From an uncultured Alphaproteobacteria bacterium (GTDB lineage: Bacteria > Pseudomonadota > Alphaproteobacteria > Rhizobiales > Pleomorphomonadaceae), in contig CALCDT010000046.1 of the NCBI GenBank assembly GCA_937900425.1, forward strand, positions 1 to 25,121: a stretch of DNA of 25,121 nt. Direction: 5' to 3'. This document shows positions 1 to 8,861 of this stretch, piece after piece. The position numbers were made by a program, and so were the translations under genes. Below the pieces are notes generated by a model, which was given only the letters and a program-made list of their open reading frames with translations, was not told the DNA's origin and made no database searches. The stretch's first letter is position 1, and each line of letters starts with the position of its first letter.

Positions 1-3000
1 GGCTTCGGCGGCGGCGGCGCGCTCGGCCTCGGCGGCCGCTTCCGCCGCCTGCCGCTCGGCCTCGACCCTCGCCGCTTCCGCGTCACGGGTGGCGAGTTCG
101 CGATCCTGCTTCATCCGCTTGAGCTGGCGCGAGAAGGTCTCGCGCTCGAGAATGTCCGACTGCATCGCCTCGACCCGCCGCACCTCGCGCTCGAAGGCGC
201 GCAGAGTCAGATAGGCGGTGAAGGCGGTGACGTCGATGCTGCGGGCCGGTTCAGCGACCGGGCCGCGGAACAGGATCGCCACCTGCGGCTGGGCACCGGC
301 CACCGCGTCGGCGCCGGCGTCGACCGTCAGCGTCCAGTCGCTCGACAGCGTTCCCGCCGAAAGATCGACGATCGCCGAGGCGCCGGTCGCCGCCGAGGCG
401 CCGGCGACCGCGATCCGCGGCGCCCGGAGCGTGCCGCCGGCCACCGTGAACGAGCCCTCGAGCCGGGAGAAGGCGAGGTCGCCGCTGTCGACCTGGGCGG
501 TGAAGGCACGAGCGATGTCGTCGCTTTCGAGAGTGAGTCCGGCGTCGACCGCCCGTGTAACCGCGCCGAAGGCCGCCGGATTGAGCGAGCGGATCACGCC
601 GTCGGAAATCGTCATGCCGCCGCCGCCGCCGAGCCCGGCGACGACGCCGGAGACGCTGCGCCCGATCCCTTCGACGTCGAGATGGGCGTCGAGCCGGCCG
701 GAGGCCACCGCCCGTCCGCCGCGCTGCCACACCAGTTCGTCGAGCGCCGCGCCCTCGAGCCGCGCCCGGAGCGCGACGTCGGCCGCCCCCTCCCCGTCCC
801 GCCTGATCGACAGGCTGCCGGTCAGCGCGCCGCCCGCGATCCGCCCGGCGATCTCCTCGACGGCGAAGCCGGTCGCCGAAGCGCGCAGCCGCGCCGACGC
901 CCCCTCGGCGACGAGGTCGCCGGCGAGGGCGAGCCGGCGCGTCGACAGCGAAACCACCCCGTCGAGCCCCTCGATCAGGGCCGGGCCGAACGGCACCTCC
1001 GGCCACGGGCTGCTCGTCGTCACCGGCGGATCGAGGGTGCCGGAGCCGAGCGCGAGTTCGGCGAGGGCGGCGAAGTCGACCGCGTCGGCCGACAGCGCGC
1101 CGGAGAGATGGGGCCGCCGCGGCGCGAGATCGAGCGCGAGATCGCCGGAAACCGCGGTGCCGACGAGGTCGCCGCGAAGTCCGGCGAGGGTCAGCTTGCC
1201 GTCGGCGAGGGCGAGCCGCGCCGAAAGGTCGAGCGGCAGGCTTCGGGTGAGGCTGGCGAGCCGCGGCCCGGACAGCGCCAGCACCGGGCCGAAATCGTCG
1301 CTTTTCACCGCCAGCGCCAGATCGGCCCGCGCCGCGGCGCCCGCCGGCACGGCGACCTCGCCCTCGACGCGGGCGGCCGTCGTGCCGAGCGCGGCGTCGG
1401 TCGTGATCGCGAGCGAGCGGGACGGCACGCCGTCGAGGTCGACGCCGACGCGGCCGGCCCCGGCGCTGCCGTCGTCGTCGACCGGGAAGCCGAGCTGGCG
1501 CATGATCCGCGCACCGTTCGGCCCCTCGAGCGTGGCCGCGAGCCGCACGCTGCCGTCGCGCCAGCGTTCCGGCCGGCCGGTGAAGGCGAGGTCGGTGGCG
1601 ATCTTCGTCGCCCCGGCACCGCCTTCGAGGCGGCCCGCGAGCACGGTGTCGCCGCCCTCGGCCCGCGCGTCGAGGCTGGCCCGCAGCCGCAGCGGAGCGA
1701 TCACCGGGGCGGCGGTGGCCGAAAACGAAGCGGCGCCCGGCGCGAGCCGGCCGAGCAGTGCGGCGAGCGCCTCGGTCCTCTCCGCCGACAGCGACGCCTC
1801 GATCTTGCCGTCGGGGGCGCCGGCGATGTCGACCACGCGGCCGGAGGCGGTGATCGCGGCCCCGGCGAGATCGGCGATGCGGAAGCGGTCGAGACCGAGG
1901 GTGCCGCCTTCGAGACGGGCGTCGACGTCGACGCCCCGCGCTGTCGCCTCGCCGAGGCCGACGGCGTCGGCGGTCAGCGTCAGCGCGAAGTCGGTTTCCG
2001 TCAGCGAGGCGGCCGGGTCGCGGCCGGCGACGACGGCGCCGAGGGCGCGCGCCGCTTCGAGATCGAGAGTGTCGGCGGAGAGCACCGCCGAGAAATGGGC
2101 CTTGCGCGCGCCGACCGCGGCGTCCCAGGTCAGGCTGCCGGCGACTGTCGCCTCGCCGATCCGCGCGTCGAGGTCGGACAGGGAGACCGCATCGGCCGAC
2201 GCCGCGACCTCGGCGTCGAAAGAGAAGGCCGGCAGGCGCCCGGCGCTCGCCCCCGGCCGCCACCACGACACCAGCGTCTCCGGCTGGCGCGACGACAGCG
2301 CGGCGTGACCGCGGAAGCCGAGGGTTTCACCGACCGTCAGCTCGCCCGTGGCCGCAAGATCGCTCTGGCCCGGCAGGCGCGCCTCGAGCTGCTGGAGATA
2401 CCAGCCGCCGTCGCGGGTCGCCGCGTCGAAGCGAAGATTCTGGACGAGGTCGCCGCCGACCACGACGCCCGGGATGTCGAAGCCGATCTGCCCGGGGATC
2501 GGCGGCTTCGGCAGCGCGGCGAGGGTCGCCGCGAGCCCGCCGAGCGCCTCCGAAAAGCCGACCGGCTGCGCCGCGCCGCCGCCGAGCGCGCGGTCGACGT
2601 CGATCTGCCGCGACGACAGCACGGCGTCGAAATAGGGAGCGTCTGCGAAGGTGACGTTGGCGGCGCCGCTGATCACGAGCGGGCGGTCCTCCGGCCCGAC
2701 GCGCATCTCGCCCTCCTTCAGCAGCAGGCGGAAAGGATCGAGCTCGAAGCCCGCGGCGAGGCGCAACGGCGTCGTCTCGGTGTCGCCCTCGGCGATCACC
2801 CGGTTGACCGCCAGCGTTCCGGCATAGTGCGGTTCGCCGCCCTCGACGCCGACCTTGCCGTCGAGCGCGATCGACAGCGGGCGCCCGGCCGGCAGGATCT
2901 CGGCGCTGACGCGAATCTCGCCCCTCTCGTCGGCCTCGCCCGCCGCCGCCCGGATCATCGCCGGCTCGCCGCCGAACACGGCGGCGCCGTCGAACTTGTA

Positions 3001-3528
3001 GGGTCCGGCGAGGGTACGGGCGTCGACGAGGGCATTGACGCCGGTGACGTAATAGTCGGCGGCGCGGCGCTCGTCGGCGACGACGATCCGCCCGTTGCGG
3101 ATCTCGACCTTCTCGAGCACCACCTTCTTCGGGTCGATCCGCGCCGGAACCCGGTTCTTCAGCCACTCGAAGGCGCCGTCCTCGGTGATGCGGACGTTGA
3201 TCGAGGGCTCGTCGAGCGCCATGTCGACGACCCGCACCTCGCCCTGCAGCAGCGGAAACAGCTCGACCCGCACGGAGAAGCGCTTGACCGTCATCAGCGG
3301 CGGCACCCCGGCCTCGCCGATGCGCACGTCGGTGAAGGTCAGCGAGGGCAGCGGCAGGATGCGGGCGTCGGCGGTGCCGTCGACGCGGACCCGGTGGCCG
3401 AGCATCGCCTCCGCCTGCGCCTCGAAGTTCGAGCGGAAGGCGTTCCAGTCGACGAAAAAGGGCCCGACCAGCGCCGTCAGCAGCGCCAGCACGATCAGGA
3501 TCCCGAGACCGAAATAAAGCTTGTTCAG
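1..3528 (-). CDS. AsmA family protein, C-terminus cut by window edge
   Basis: Large envelope protein of the AsmA/AsmA-like group, whose members are inner-membrane-anchored, extend into the periplasm and are linked to outer-membrane biogenesis and lipid transfer. The frame is open for 1176 codons from position 3528 to the window edge, so the end lies outside. It begins NKLYFGLGILIVLALL, a single membrane anchor at about residues 5-25, followed by FVDWNAFRSNFE, typical of AsmA N-termini. The rest is long beta-rich sequence. Near the edge it ends in a charged helical stretch (AYLTLRAFEREVRRVEAMQ) and an Ala/Glu-rich tail, as in rhizobial homologues. No ATG, GTG or TTG opens the frame: an in-frame TGA lies two codons before a CTG at 3528-3526, and that CTG has a GGAGAG Shine-Dalgarno seven bases upstream. 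I therefore take CTG as the start; GTG at codon 13 would cut into the membrane anchor. It lies 46 bases downstream of the FAD oxidase gene, probably co-transcribed. Family call firm, exact role unknown. Confidence 0.88.
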   Translation of the reverse strand, partial: MNKLYFGLGILIVLALLTALVGPFFVDWNAFRSNFEAQAEAMLGHRVRVDGTADARILPLPSLTFTDVRIGEAGVPPLMTVKRFSVRVELFPLLQGEVRVVDMALDEPSINVRITEDGAFEWLKNRVPARIDPKKVVLEKVEIRNGRIVVADERRAADYYVTGVNALVDARTLAGPYKFDGAAVFGGEPAMIRAAAGEADERGEIRVSAEILPAGRPLSIALDGKVGVEGGEPHYAGTLAVNRVIAEGDTETTPLRLAAGFELDPFRLLLKEGEMRVGPEDRPLVISGAANVTFADAPYFDAVLSSRQIDVDRALGGGAAQPVGFSEALGGLAATLAALPKPPIPGQIGFDIPGVVVGGDLVQNLRFDAATRDGGWYLQQLEARLPGQSDLAATGELTVGETLGFRGHAALSSRQPETLVSWWRPGASAGRLPAFSFDAEVAASADAVSLSDLDARIGEATVAGSLTWDAAVGARKAHFSAVLSADTLDLEAARALGAVVAGRDPAASLTETDFALTLTADAVGLGEATARGVDVDARLEGGTLGLDRFRIADLAGAAITASGRVVDIAGAPDGKIEASLSAERTEALAALLGRLAPGAASFSATAAPVIAPLRLRASLDARAEGGDTVLAGRLEGGAGATKIATDLAFTGRPERWRDGSVRLAATLEGPNGARIMRQLGFPVDDDGSAGAGRVGVDLDGVPSRSLAITTDAALGTTAARVEGEVAVPAGAAARADLALAVKSDDFGPVLALSGPRLASLTRSLPLDLSARLALADGKLTLAGLRGDLVGTAVSGDLALDLAPRRPHLSGALSADAVDFAALAELALGSGTLDPPVTTSSPWPEVPFGPALIEGLDGVVSLSTRRLALAGDLVAEGASARLRASATGFAVEEIAGRIAGGALTGSLSIRRDGEGAADVALRARLEGAALDELVWQRGGRAVASGRLDAHLDVEGIGRSVSGVVAGLGGGGGMTISDGVIRSLNPAAFGAVTRAVDAGLTLESDDIARAFTAQVDSGDLAFSRLEGSFTVAGGTLRAPRIAVAGASAATGASAIVDLSAGTLSSDWTLTVDAGADAVAGAQPQVAILFRGPVAEPARSIDVTAFTAYLTLRAFEREVRRVEAMQSDILERETFSRQLKRMKQDRELATRDAEAARVEAERQAAEAAAEAERAAAAEA

Positions 3529-3535
3529 CGCTCAA

Positions 3536-3541
3536 CTCTCC
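3536..3541 (-). promoter_or_regulatory. Shine-Dalgarno site deciding the AsmA CTG start
   Basis: GGAGAG on the minus strand lies seven bases before the CTG at 3528-3526. It supports initiation there, because no canonical start codon exists between the upstream in-frame stop and the membrane anchor. Confidence 0.5.
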
Positions 3542-3574
3542 ACGCCGCGGGACACCCCGGCCCGGACCGCGCGA

Positions 3575-4978
<1,404 letters not shown>

Positions 4979-5263
4979 CGCATCCTCGCCCGCCCGCTCT
5001 CGCCACCCGTTGTCGCCGCGGCCTCGCCCGTGCCGGATCGCCGGCCCGACCTCGCCCCCGCAGGCGGCCGCGGCGCATCCCGTGCCCCAACCTTGCCGGC
5101 GGCGCGGGAAGCTTCTGCGCCGATAGCATGATTTCGCCGGAATTTCATGGCGCCGACGCCCGTTCGCGACGAAAAGGCGTTCTCATCCCCGGCGGGCCGT
5201 GATGTTATGGCCGGGTGTTCAGCGCCGGCCCGCCGACCGCGGCGCCGCCGAGAAGGAGCCGCG

Positions 5264-5746
5264 ATGTCCCTCCCCGTTCCCTTCGTCTCGCCTGCGGCCG
5301 GACTGGAGCCCGGCTGGGTCGACTACAACGGCCACCTCAACGTCGCCTATTACAACGTCCTGTTCGACCGGGCGCTCGACGACATCCTCGGCGCCATCGG
5401 CCTCGGCCCCGCCTACGCCTCGGTGCGCAAGCTCTCGACCTTCACCGTCGAGGTCCACCTCTGCTATCTCGCCGAGATCCGCGGCGACGCCATGGTGCAG
5501 GTGACCTCGCAGATGCTGGCGGCAGACGCCAAACGCATCCACTGGTTCCAGGAGATGCGCGGCATCGGCGACGGCACCCTCCACGCCACCTGCGAGCAGT
5601 TGAGCCTCCACGTCGACCTCGACCGTCGCCGCGCCTGTGATTTCCCCGACGACGTGCGCGGCGCGATCCGCAAGATGCTCGAAAGCCACGGCCGCCTTCC
5701 CCCGCCCGAGCGCGCCGGCCGGGCGATCCAGCTGAAGGGCCGCTGA
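5264..5746 (+). CDS. Hot-dog fold thioesterase family protein (4HBT/betainyl-CoA thioesterase-like)
   Basis: Small acyl-CoA thioesterase-like protein of 160 residues. It has the single hot-dog domain expected, with the signature VDYNGHLNVAYY at residues 19-30; Asp20 corresponds to the Asp that often serves in catalysis in 4-hydroxybenzoyl-CoA thioesterase relatives. The pattern of the middle (EVHLCYLAEI, ADAKRIHWF) and late parts (EQLSLHVDL) is close to the CdhB-type betainyl-CoA thioesterases of carnitine breakdown, but no carnitine genes are nearby, so the substrate is open. The start at 5264 is chosen because AAGGAG lies five bases upstream and because the 39 codons of upstream open frame do not resemble the family. 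It diverges from the FAD oxidase and converges with the CLC channel gene. No signal peptide, so cytosolic. Confidence 0.85.
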   Translation: MSLPVPFVSPAAGLEPGWVDYNGHLNVAYYNVLFDRALDDILGAIGLGPAYASVRKLSTFTVEVHLCYLAEIRGDAMVQVTSQMLAADAKRIHWFQEMRGIGDGTLHATCEQLSLHVDLDRRRACDFPDDVRGAIRKMLESHGRLPPPERAGRAIQLKGR

Positions 5747-5849
5747 CCGGCGACTTTCGGGGCACCTGTCCCGATCGACGATCCTCGCCCCGGCCGCGGC
5801 GCCGTCCCCTCCTTCCGTTCGAACCGCCGGCGCCCGGATTGCGGCTTCG

Positions 5850-7643
5850 TCAACCGTAGTGGTTGCGGACGAGGGCCTCGGCGATTTCCGGCTCGTCGAT
5901 GACACCGACGACGTCCTCCGGGCGCGGCACGCCGGGGCCCTCCTCGATGATCATCGCGAAGGTGCGCTGGCGCCGGCTCATGCGGGTCATGACCGTGTTG
6001 AGGACGCTGGTGTCGCCTGCGAGCACGAAATCGCGTGACAGGATGTCGGCGAGGGTCTGCCCGGCGAAGCGGTCGGGCCGGTAGGGCACCCGGGCAAGCC
6101 GTACGAAGCCGGCGATGCGCCCGCCGTCGGAAACGATCACGTGCCGGCGCCCCTCCGCCGGCAGGGCGGCCAGCATGTCGCCGACGGGTGTTTCCGCCGG
6201 AAACACGGAGAAGGACGTGCTCATCACCTCGCGGGCGGGCTGCACCAGGAACATGTTGGTGGAGCGGTCGGTCGGGATCGGCTTGCCGCGGTTCCTGAGC
6301 TTGATCGTGTAGATGTCGGAGGCGACCAGCGAGCGGCGCACGCCGACGGCGAGCGCCACCGCGAGCACCAGCGGCACGATGATGGCGTAGTCGCGCGTCA
6401 TCTCGAAGATCATCACGATCGCCGTCATCGCCGCGCTGGTCGCCCCGCCGACCATGGCGCCCATGCCGATCACGGCGAAAGTCGGCACGTCGAGGCCGGC
6501 GCCCGGGAAGATCATCGTGCCGAGAACGCCGACGGCGCCGCCGAGCGTCGCCCCCATGAACAGGCTCGGCGAGAAGATGCCGCCCGAAGCCCCGGCGCCG
6601 AGGCTGATCGAGGTCGCCAGCATCTTGGCGACGAACAGCGCGACCAGCACCACGAACACCGTCTTGTCGCCGTTCAGCACCGACTGGATCGTGGCGTAGC
6701 CGACGCTCATCACCTCGTAGTGCCCGGTCCACTGCAGAAAGCCGTAGCCCATCAGGCCGACGAGGCTCATGCCGATGGCGTTCTGCACATAGGGATCGAG
6801 CGGCATCTTCTCGAAGGTGTCCTCGCAGTATTCGAGGACGCGGACGAAGGCGAAGGCGGCGATGCCCATGGCGAGGCCGACGGCGGCGGCGACGATCAGT
6901 TCCGGGATGTTGACGGTCTCGATCTGCGGCAGCGCGGCGACCGGCACGACGAAGGCCGATTCGATTCCGAGGGCGAGGCGGGCGATATAGGTCGAGGTCG
7001 CCGTCGCCGCCACGACGGGCAGGAAGGTGCGGGTGCTCACTTCCGGCAGAAGGACCTCGACCGCGAAGAGCACACCGCCGAGCGGGGTGTTGAAGGTCGC
7101 CGCGATTCCGGCACCGGCGCCGGCGGCCAGCAGGGTGATCTTCTGGGCGCGCACGAGGCCCAGCATCCGCCCGAAGGTGGAGCCGAAGGACGAGCCGATC
7201 TGGATGATCGGCCCTTCGCGGCCGACCGAGGCGCCGGTGCCGATGGAGAGCGCCGAGGCGAGCGACTTCACCACCGCCACGATGCCGCGGACGTCGCCGT
7301 TGTTGTGATAGATCGCGTACATCACCTCCGGCACGCCATGGCCCTTCGCCTCCGGCGCGAAGCTGCGCACCAGGAAGAGGACGACGAGGCCGCCGAGCAC
7401 CGGCACGAGGATCACGAAAGGCCCCCAGGGGCTCTCCGGTCCGTAGACGTTGGGGTCGAGTTCGAACGAGAGCACGCCGTAGTTCGCGAGATTGTGGATC
7501 AGCGCGATCAGGAACTTGAAGACGATCGCGCCGGCCGCCGCGACGCAGCCGACGACGAAGGCGAGGACGATCAGTCTGGGAAGGCCGACTTCGCGTTCGG
7601 GCGGAGCGCCCTCGGACGGCAGCGGGGACTTCGCGACGGACAT
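5850..7643 (-). CDS. CLC-family chloride channel/transporter with C-terminal CBS pair
   Basis: Inner-membrane chloride channel or transporter of 597 residues. The membrane core has the CLC selectivity motifs: GHGVPEV (helix D region, normally GSGIP), GREGP with the gating glutamate at about residue 143, GGIFSPSLF (GxFxP), and a conserved tyrosine in SDIYTIKL matching Tyr445 of the E. coli protein. After the core come two CBS repeats (roughly residues 460-590), usually nucleotide-binding regulatory modules. The residue equivalent to the internal proton glutamate Glu203 of E. coli ClcA is valine (FAVEV, about residue 197), as in CLC channels rather than H+/Cl- antiporters. The ATG at 7643 is chosen over an upstream TTG at 7748, which would only add an Arg-rich stretch unlike the family; the ribosome site is weak. 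It diverges from the TraB/GumN gene. Confidence 0.95.
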   Translation of the reverse strand: MSVAKSPLPSEGAPPEREVGLPRLIVLAFVVGCVAAAGAIVFKFLIALIHNLANYGVLSFELDPNVYGPESPWGPFVILVPVLGGLVVLFLVRSFAPEAKGHGVPEVMYAIYHNNGDVRGIVAVVKSLASALSIGTGASVGREGPIIQIGSSFGSTFGRMLGLVRAQKITLLAAGAGAGIAATFNTPLGGVLFAVEVLLPEVSTRTFLPVVAATATSTYIARLALGIESAFVVPVAALPQIETVNIPELIVAAAVGLAMGIAAFAFVRVLEYCEDTFEKMPLDPYVQNAIGMSLVGLMGYGFLQWTGHYEVMSVGYATIQSVLNGDKTVFVVLVALFVAKMLATSISLGAGASGGIFSPSLFMGATLGGAVGVLGTMIFPGAGLDVPTFAVIGMGAMVGGATSAAMTAIVMIFEMTRDYAIIVPLVLAVALAVGVRRSLVASDIYTIKLRNRGKPIPTDRSTNMFLVQPAREVMSTSFSVFPAETPVGDMLAALPAEGRRHVIVSDGGRIAGFVRLARVPYRPDRFAGQTLADILSRDFVLAGDTSVLNTVMTRMSRRQRTFAMIIEEGPGVPRPEDVVGVIDEPEIAEALVRNHYG

Positions 7644-7882
7644 GGGCACGCGCTCGCAGCGGTCGGATCGTCGCCGGTGAAGCGGTCCGACGGTCGATCT
7701 TTCAGAAGGGATGCCCGAGGTCTCGCACTTGCGCGGCGAAGGCGTCAACCTTGGCGGGGAGAAAAGCGCGGTCGCGTCGCCGCTGCCCGATCATCCACCC
7801 GCAACCGCTCCGCGTATTGTGCTTCCGAAACGCCACGGTTTGGGAAATGATGGCGGCGGAACGACGGGGGCGACAGGACACC

Positions 7883-8809
7883 ATGACCAGAACCGGACCG
7901 GATGATCGCCGACGCCCGCGGTGGCGACACCGCCTCACCGCCCTGCTCATGGCCGCGGGTCTCGCGACACCTGCCGCCGCCGAGCCGGCGCTGTGGGTCG
8001 CCCGCGACGACGACAGCACCGTCTATCTCTTCGGCACCATCCACGTGCTGCGCCCGGGCCTGCGCTGGATGAGCGCCGACCTGATGCGCCGGCTCGCCGA
8101 GGCCGACACGCTCTATCTGGAGGTCGACCTGCGCAATACCGCCATCGGCGTCGTCGCGACGCTGGGCACCAGCCCGGACCTGCCGCTGTCGAAGCGTCTG
8201 TCGGAGGACGATCTCGCCTACGTCAAGCTCGGGGCGCAGAAGGCCGGCGTCGACTTCGCGGTGCTCGACCCGCTCCAGCCCTGGCTGGCGGCGGTGACGC
8301 TGAGCGCGCTCGCCGCCAAGGAGGGCGGCTACCGGCAGGAGGGCGCCGACCTCGAGCTGATGCGCAAGGCCATCGTCGCGGGCAAGGAGGTCCGCGGCCT
8401 CGAAACCGTGCGCGACCAGCTCGAGATCTTCGCCAACGCCCCGGAAGCCGAGCAGATCGAGATGCTTGTCTCGACCGTCGACCACCTCGACGGCATCGAC
8501 GGCAACATAGAGGACCTCGCCACCGCCTGGATCGAGGGCGACGAGGACCGTCTGATGCGCCTGCTGCTCGTCAGCATGGCCGGCGTCGACACGGCGATGC
8601 GCGACCGCCTGCTGACCGACCGCAACCGCGCCTGGGCCGACGAAATCGCCGACCTGATGGCGGAGGGCGCCGGCACCACCTTCGTCGCCGTCGGCGCCGC
8701 CCATCTCTCCGGCGAGGGCAGCGTCCAGCAGTTTCTCGCCGAGCGGGGGATCACCGTGGAACGGGTCGCCGTCGCCGCGCCCGGAACGCCGGCTTCGGAA
8801 GGGGAGTGA
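7883..8809 (+). CDS. TraB/GumN family protein, secreted
   Basis: Protein of 308 residues from the TraB/GumN (Tiki-related) superfamily, some of whose animal members are metal-dependent proteases; bacterial function is largely unestablished. Visible marks are the paired GxxH motifs: FGTIHVLRPG at residues 50-59 near the N-terminus and VGAAHLSGEG around residue 270 at the C-terminus, plus YLEVD shortly after the first. A basic N-terminus followed by LTALLMAAGLATPAAA and a likely AAA/E cleavage at about residue 34 point to export to the periplasm. The ATG at 7883 has AGGA four bases upstream and gives a proper signal peptide; earlier ATGs would bury it. It diverges from the CLC gene and precedes the helicase gene in the same direction with a short gap. 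Confidence 0.9.
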   Translation: MTRTGPDDRRRPRWRHRLTALLMAAGLATPAAAEPALWVARDDDSTVYLFGTIHVLRPGLRWMSADLMRRLAEADTLYLEVDLRNTAIGVVATLGTSPDLPLSKRLSEDDLAYVKLGAQKAGVDFAVLDPLQPWLAAVTLSALAAKEGGYRQEGADLELMRKAIVAGKEVRGLETVRDQLEIFANAPEAEQIEMLVSTVDHLDGIDGNIEDLATAWIEGDEDRLMRLLLVSMAGVDTAMRDRLLTDRNRAWADEIADLMAEGAGTTFVAVGAAHLSGEGSVQQFLAERGITVERVAVAAPGTPASEGE

Positions 8810-8849
8810 GCGCCGAACAAGCGCCCTCCCCTCGCCGGCCCGGATGCAC

Positions 8850-8855
8850 TATCTT
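8850..8855 (+). promoter_or_regulatory. possible -10 element of uvrD
   Basis: TATCTT ends seven bases before the ATG at 8862. If it is a -10 box, the transcript would start at or next to the A of that ATG, giving a leaderless mRNA, which would explain the missing Shine-Dalgarno. No convincing -35 is visible, so this is tentative. Confidence 0.25.
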
Positions 8856-8861
8856 GGGCCG

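Noticed and set aside
2327..3535. 402-codon minus-strand frame starting TTG just upstream of the AsmA CTG
   Set aside because: Its translation is Arg-rich without domains, and it overlaps the AsmA frame, whose N-terminal anchor is clearly right.
5747..5849. TCGGG/CCCGA hairpin between the convergent thioesterase and CLC genes as a terminator
   Set aside because: Only a five-base stem with no T-run on either strand.
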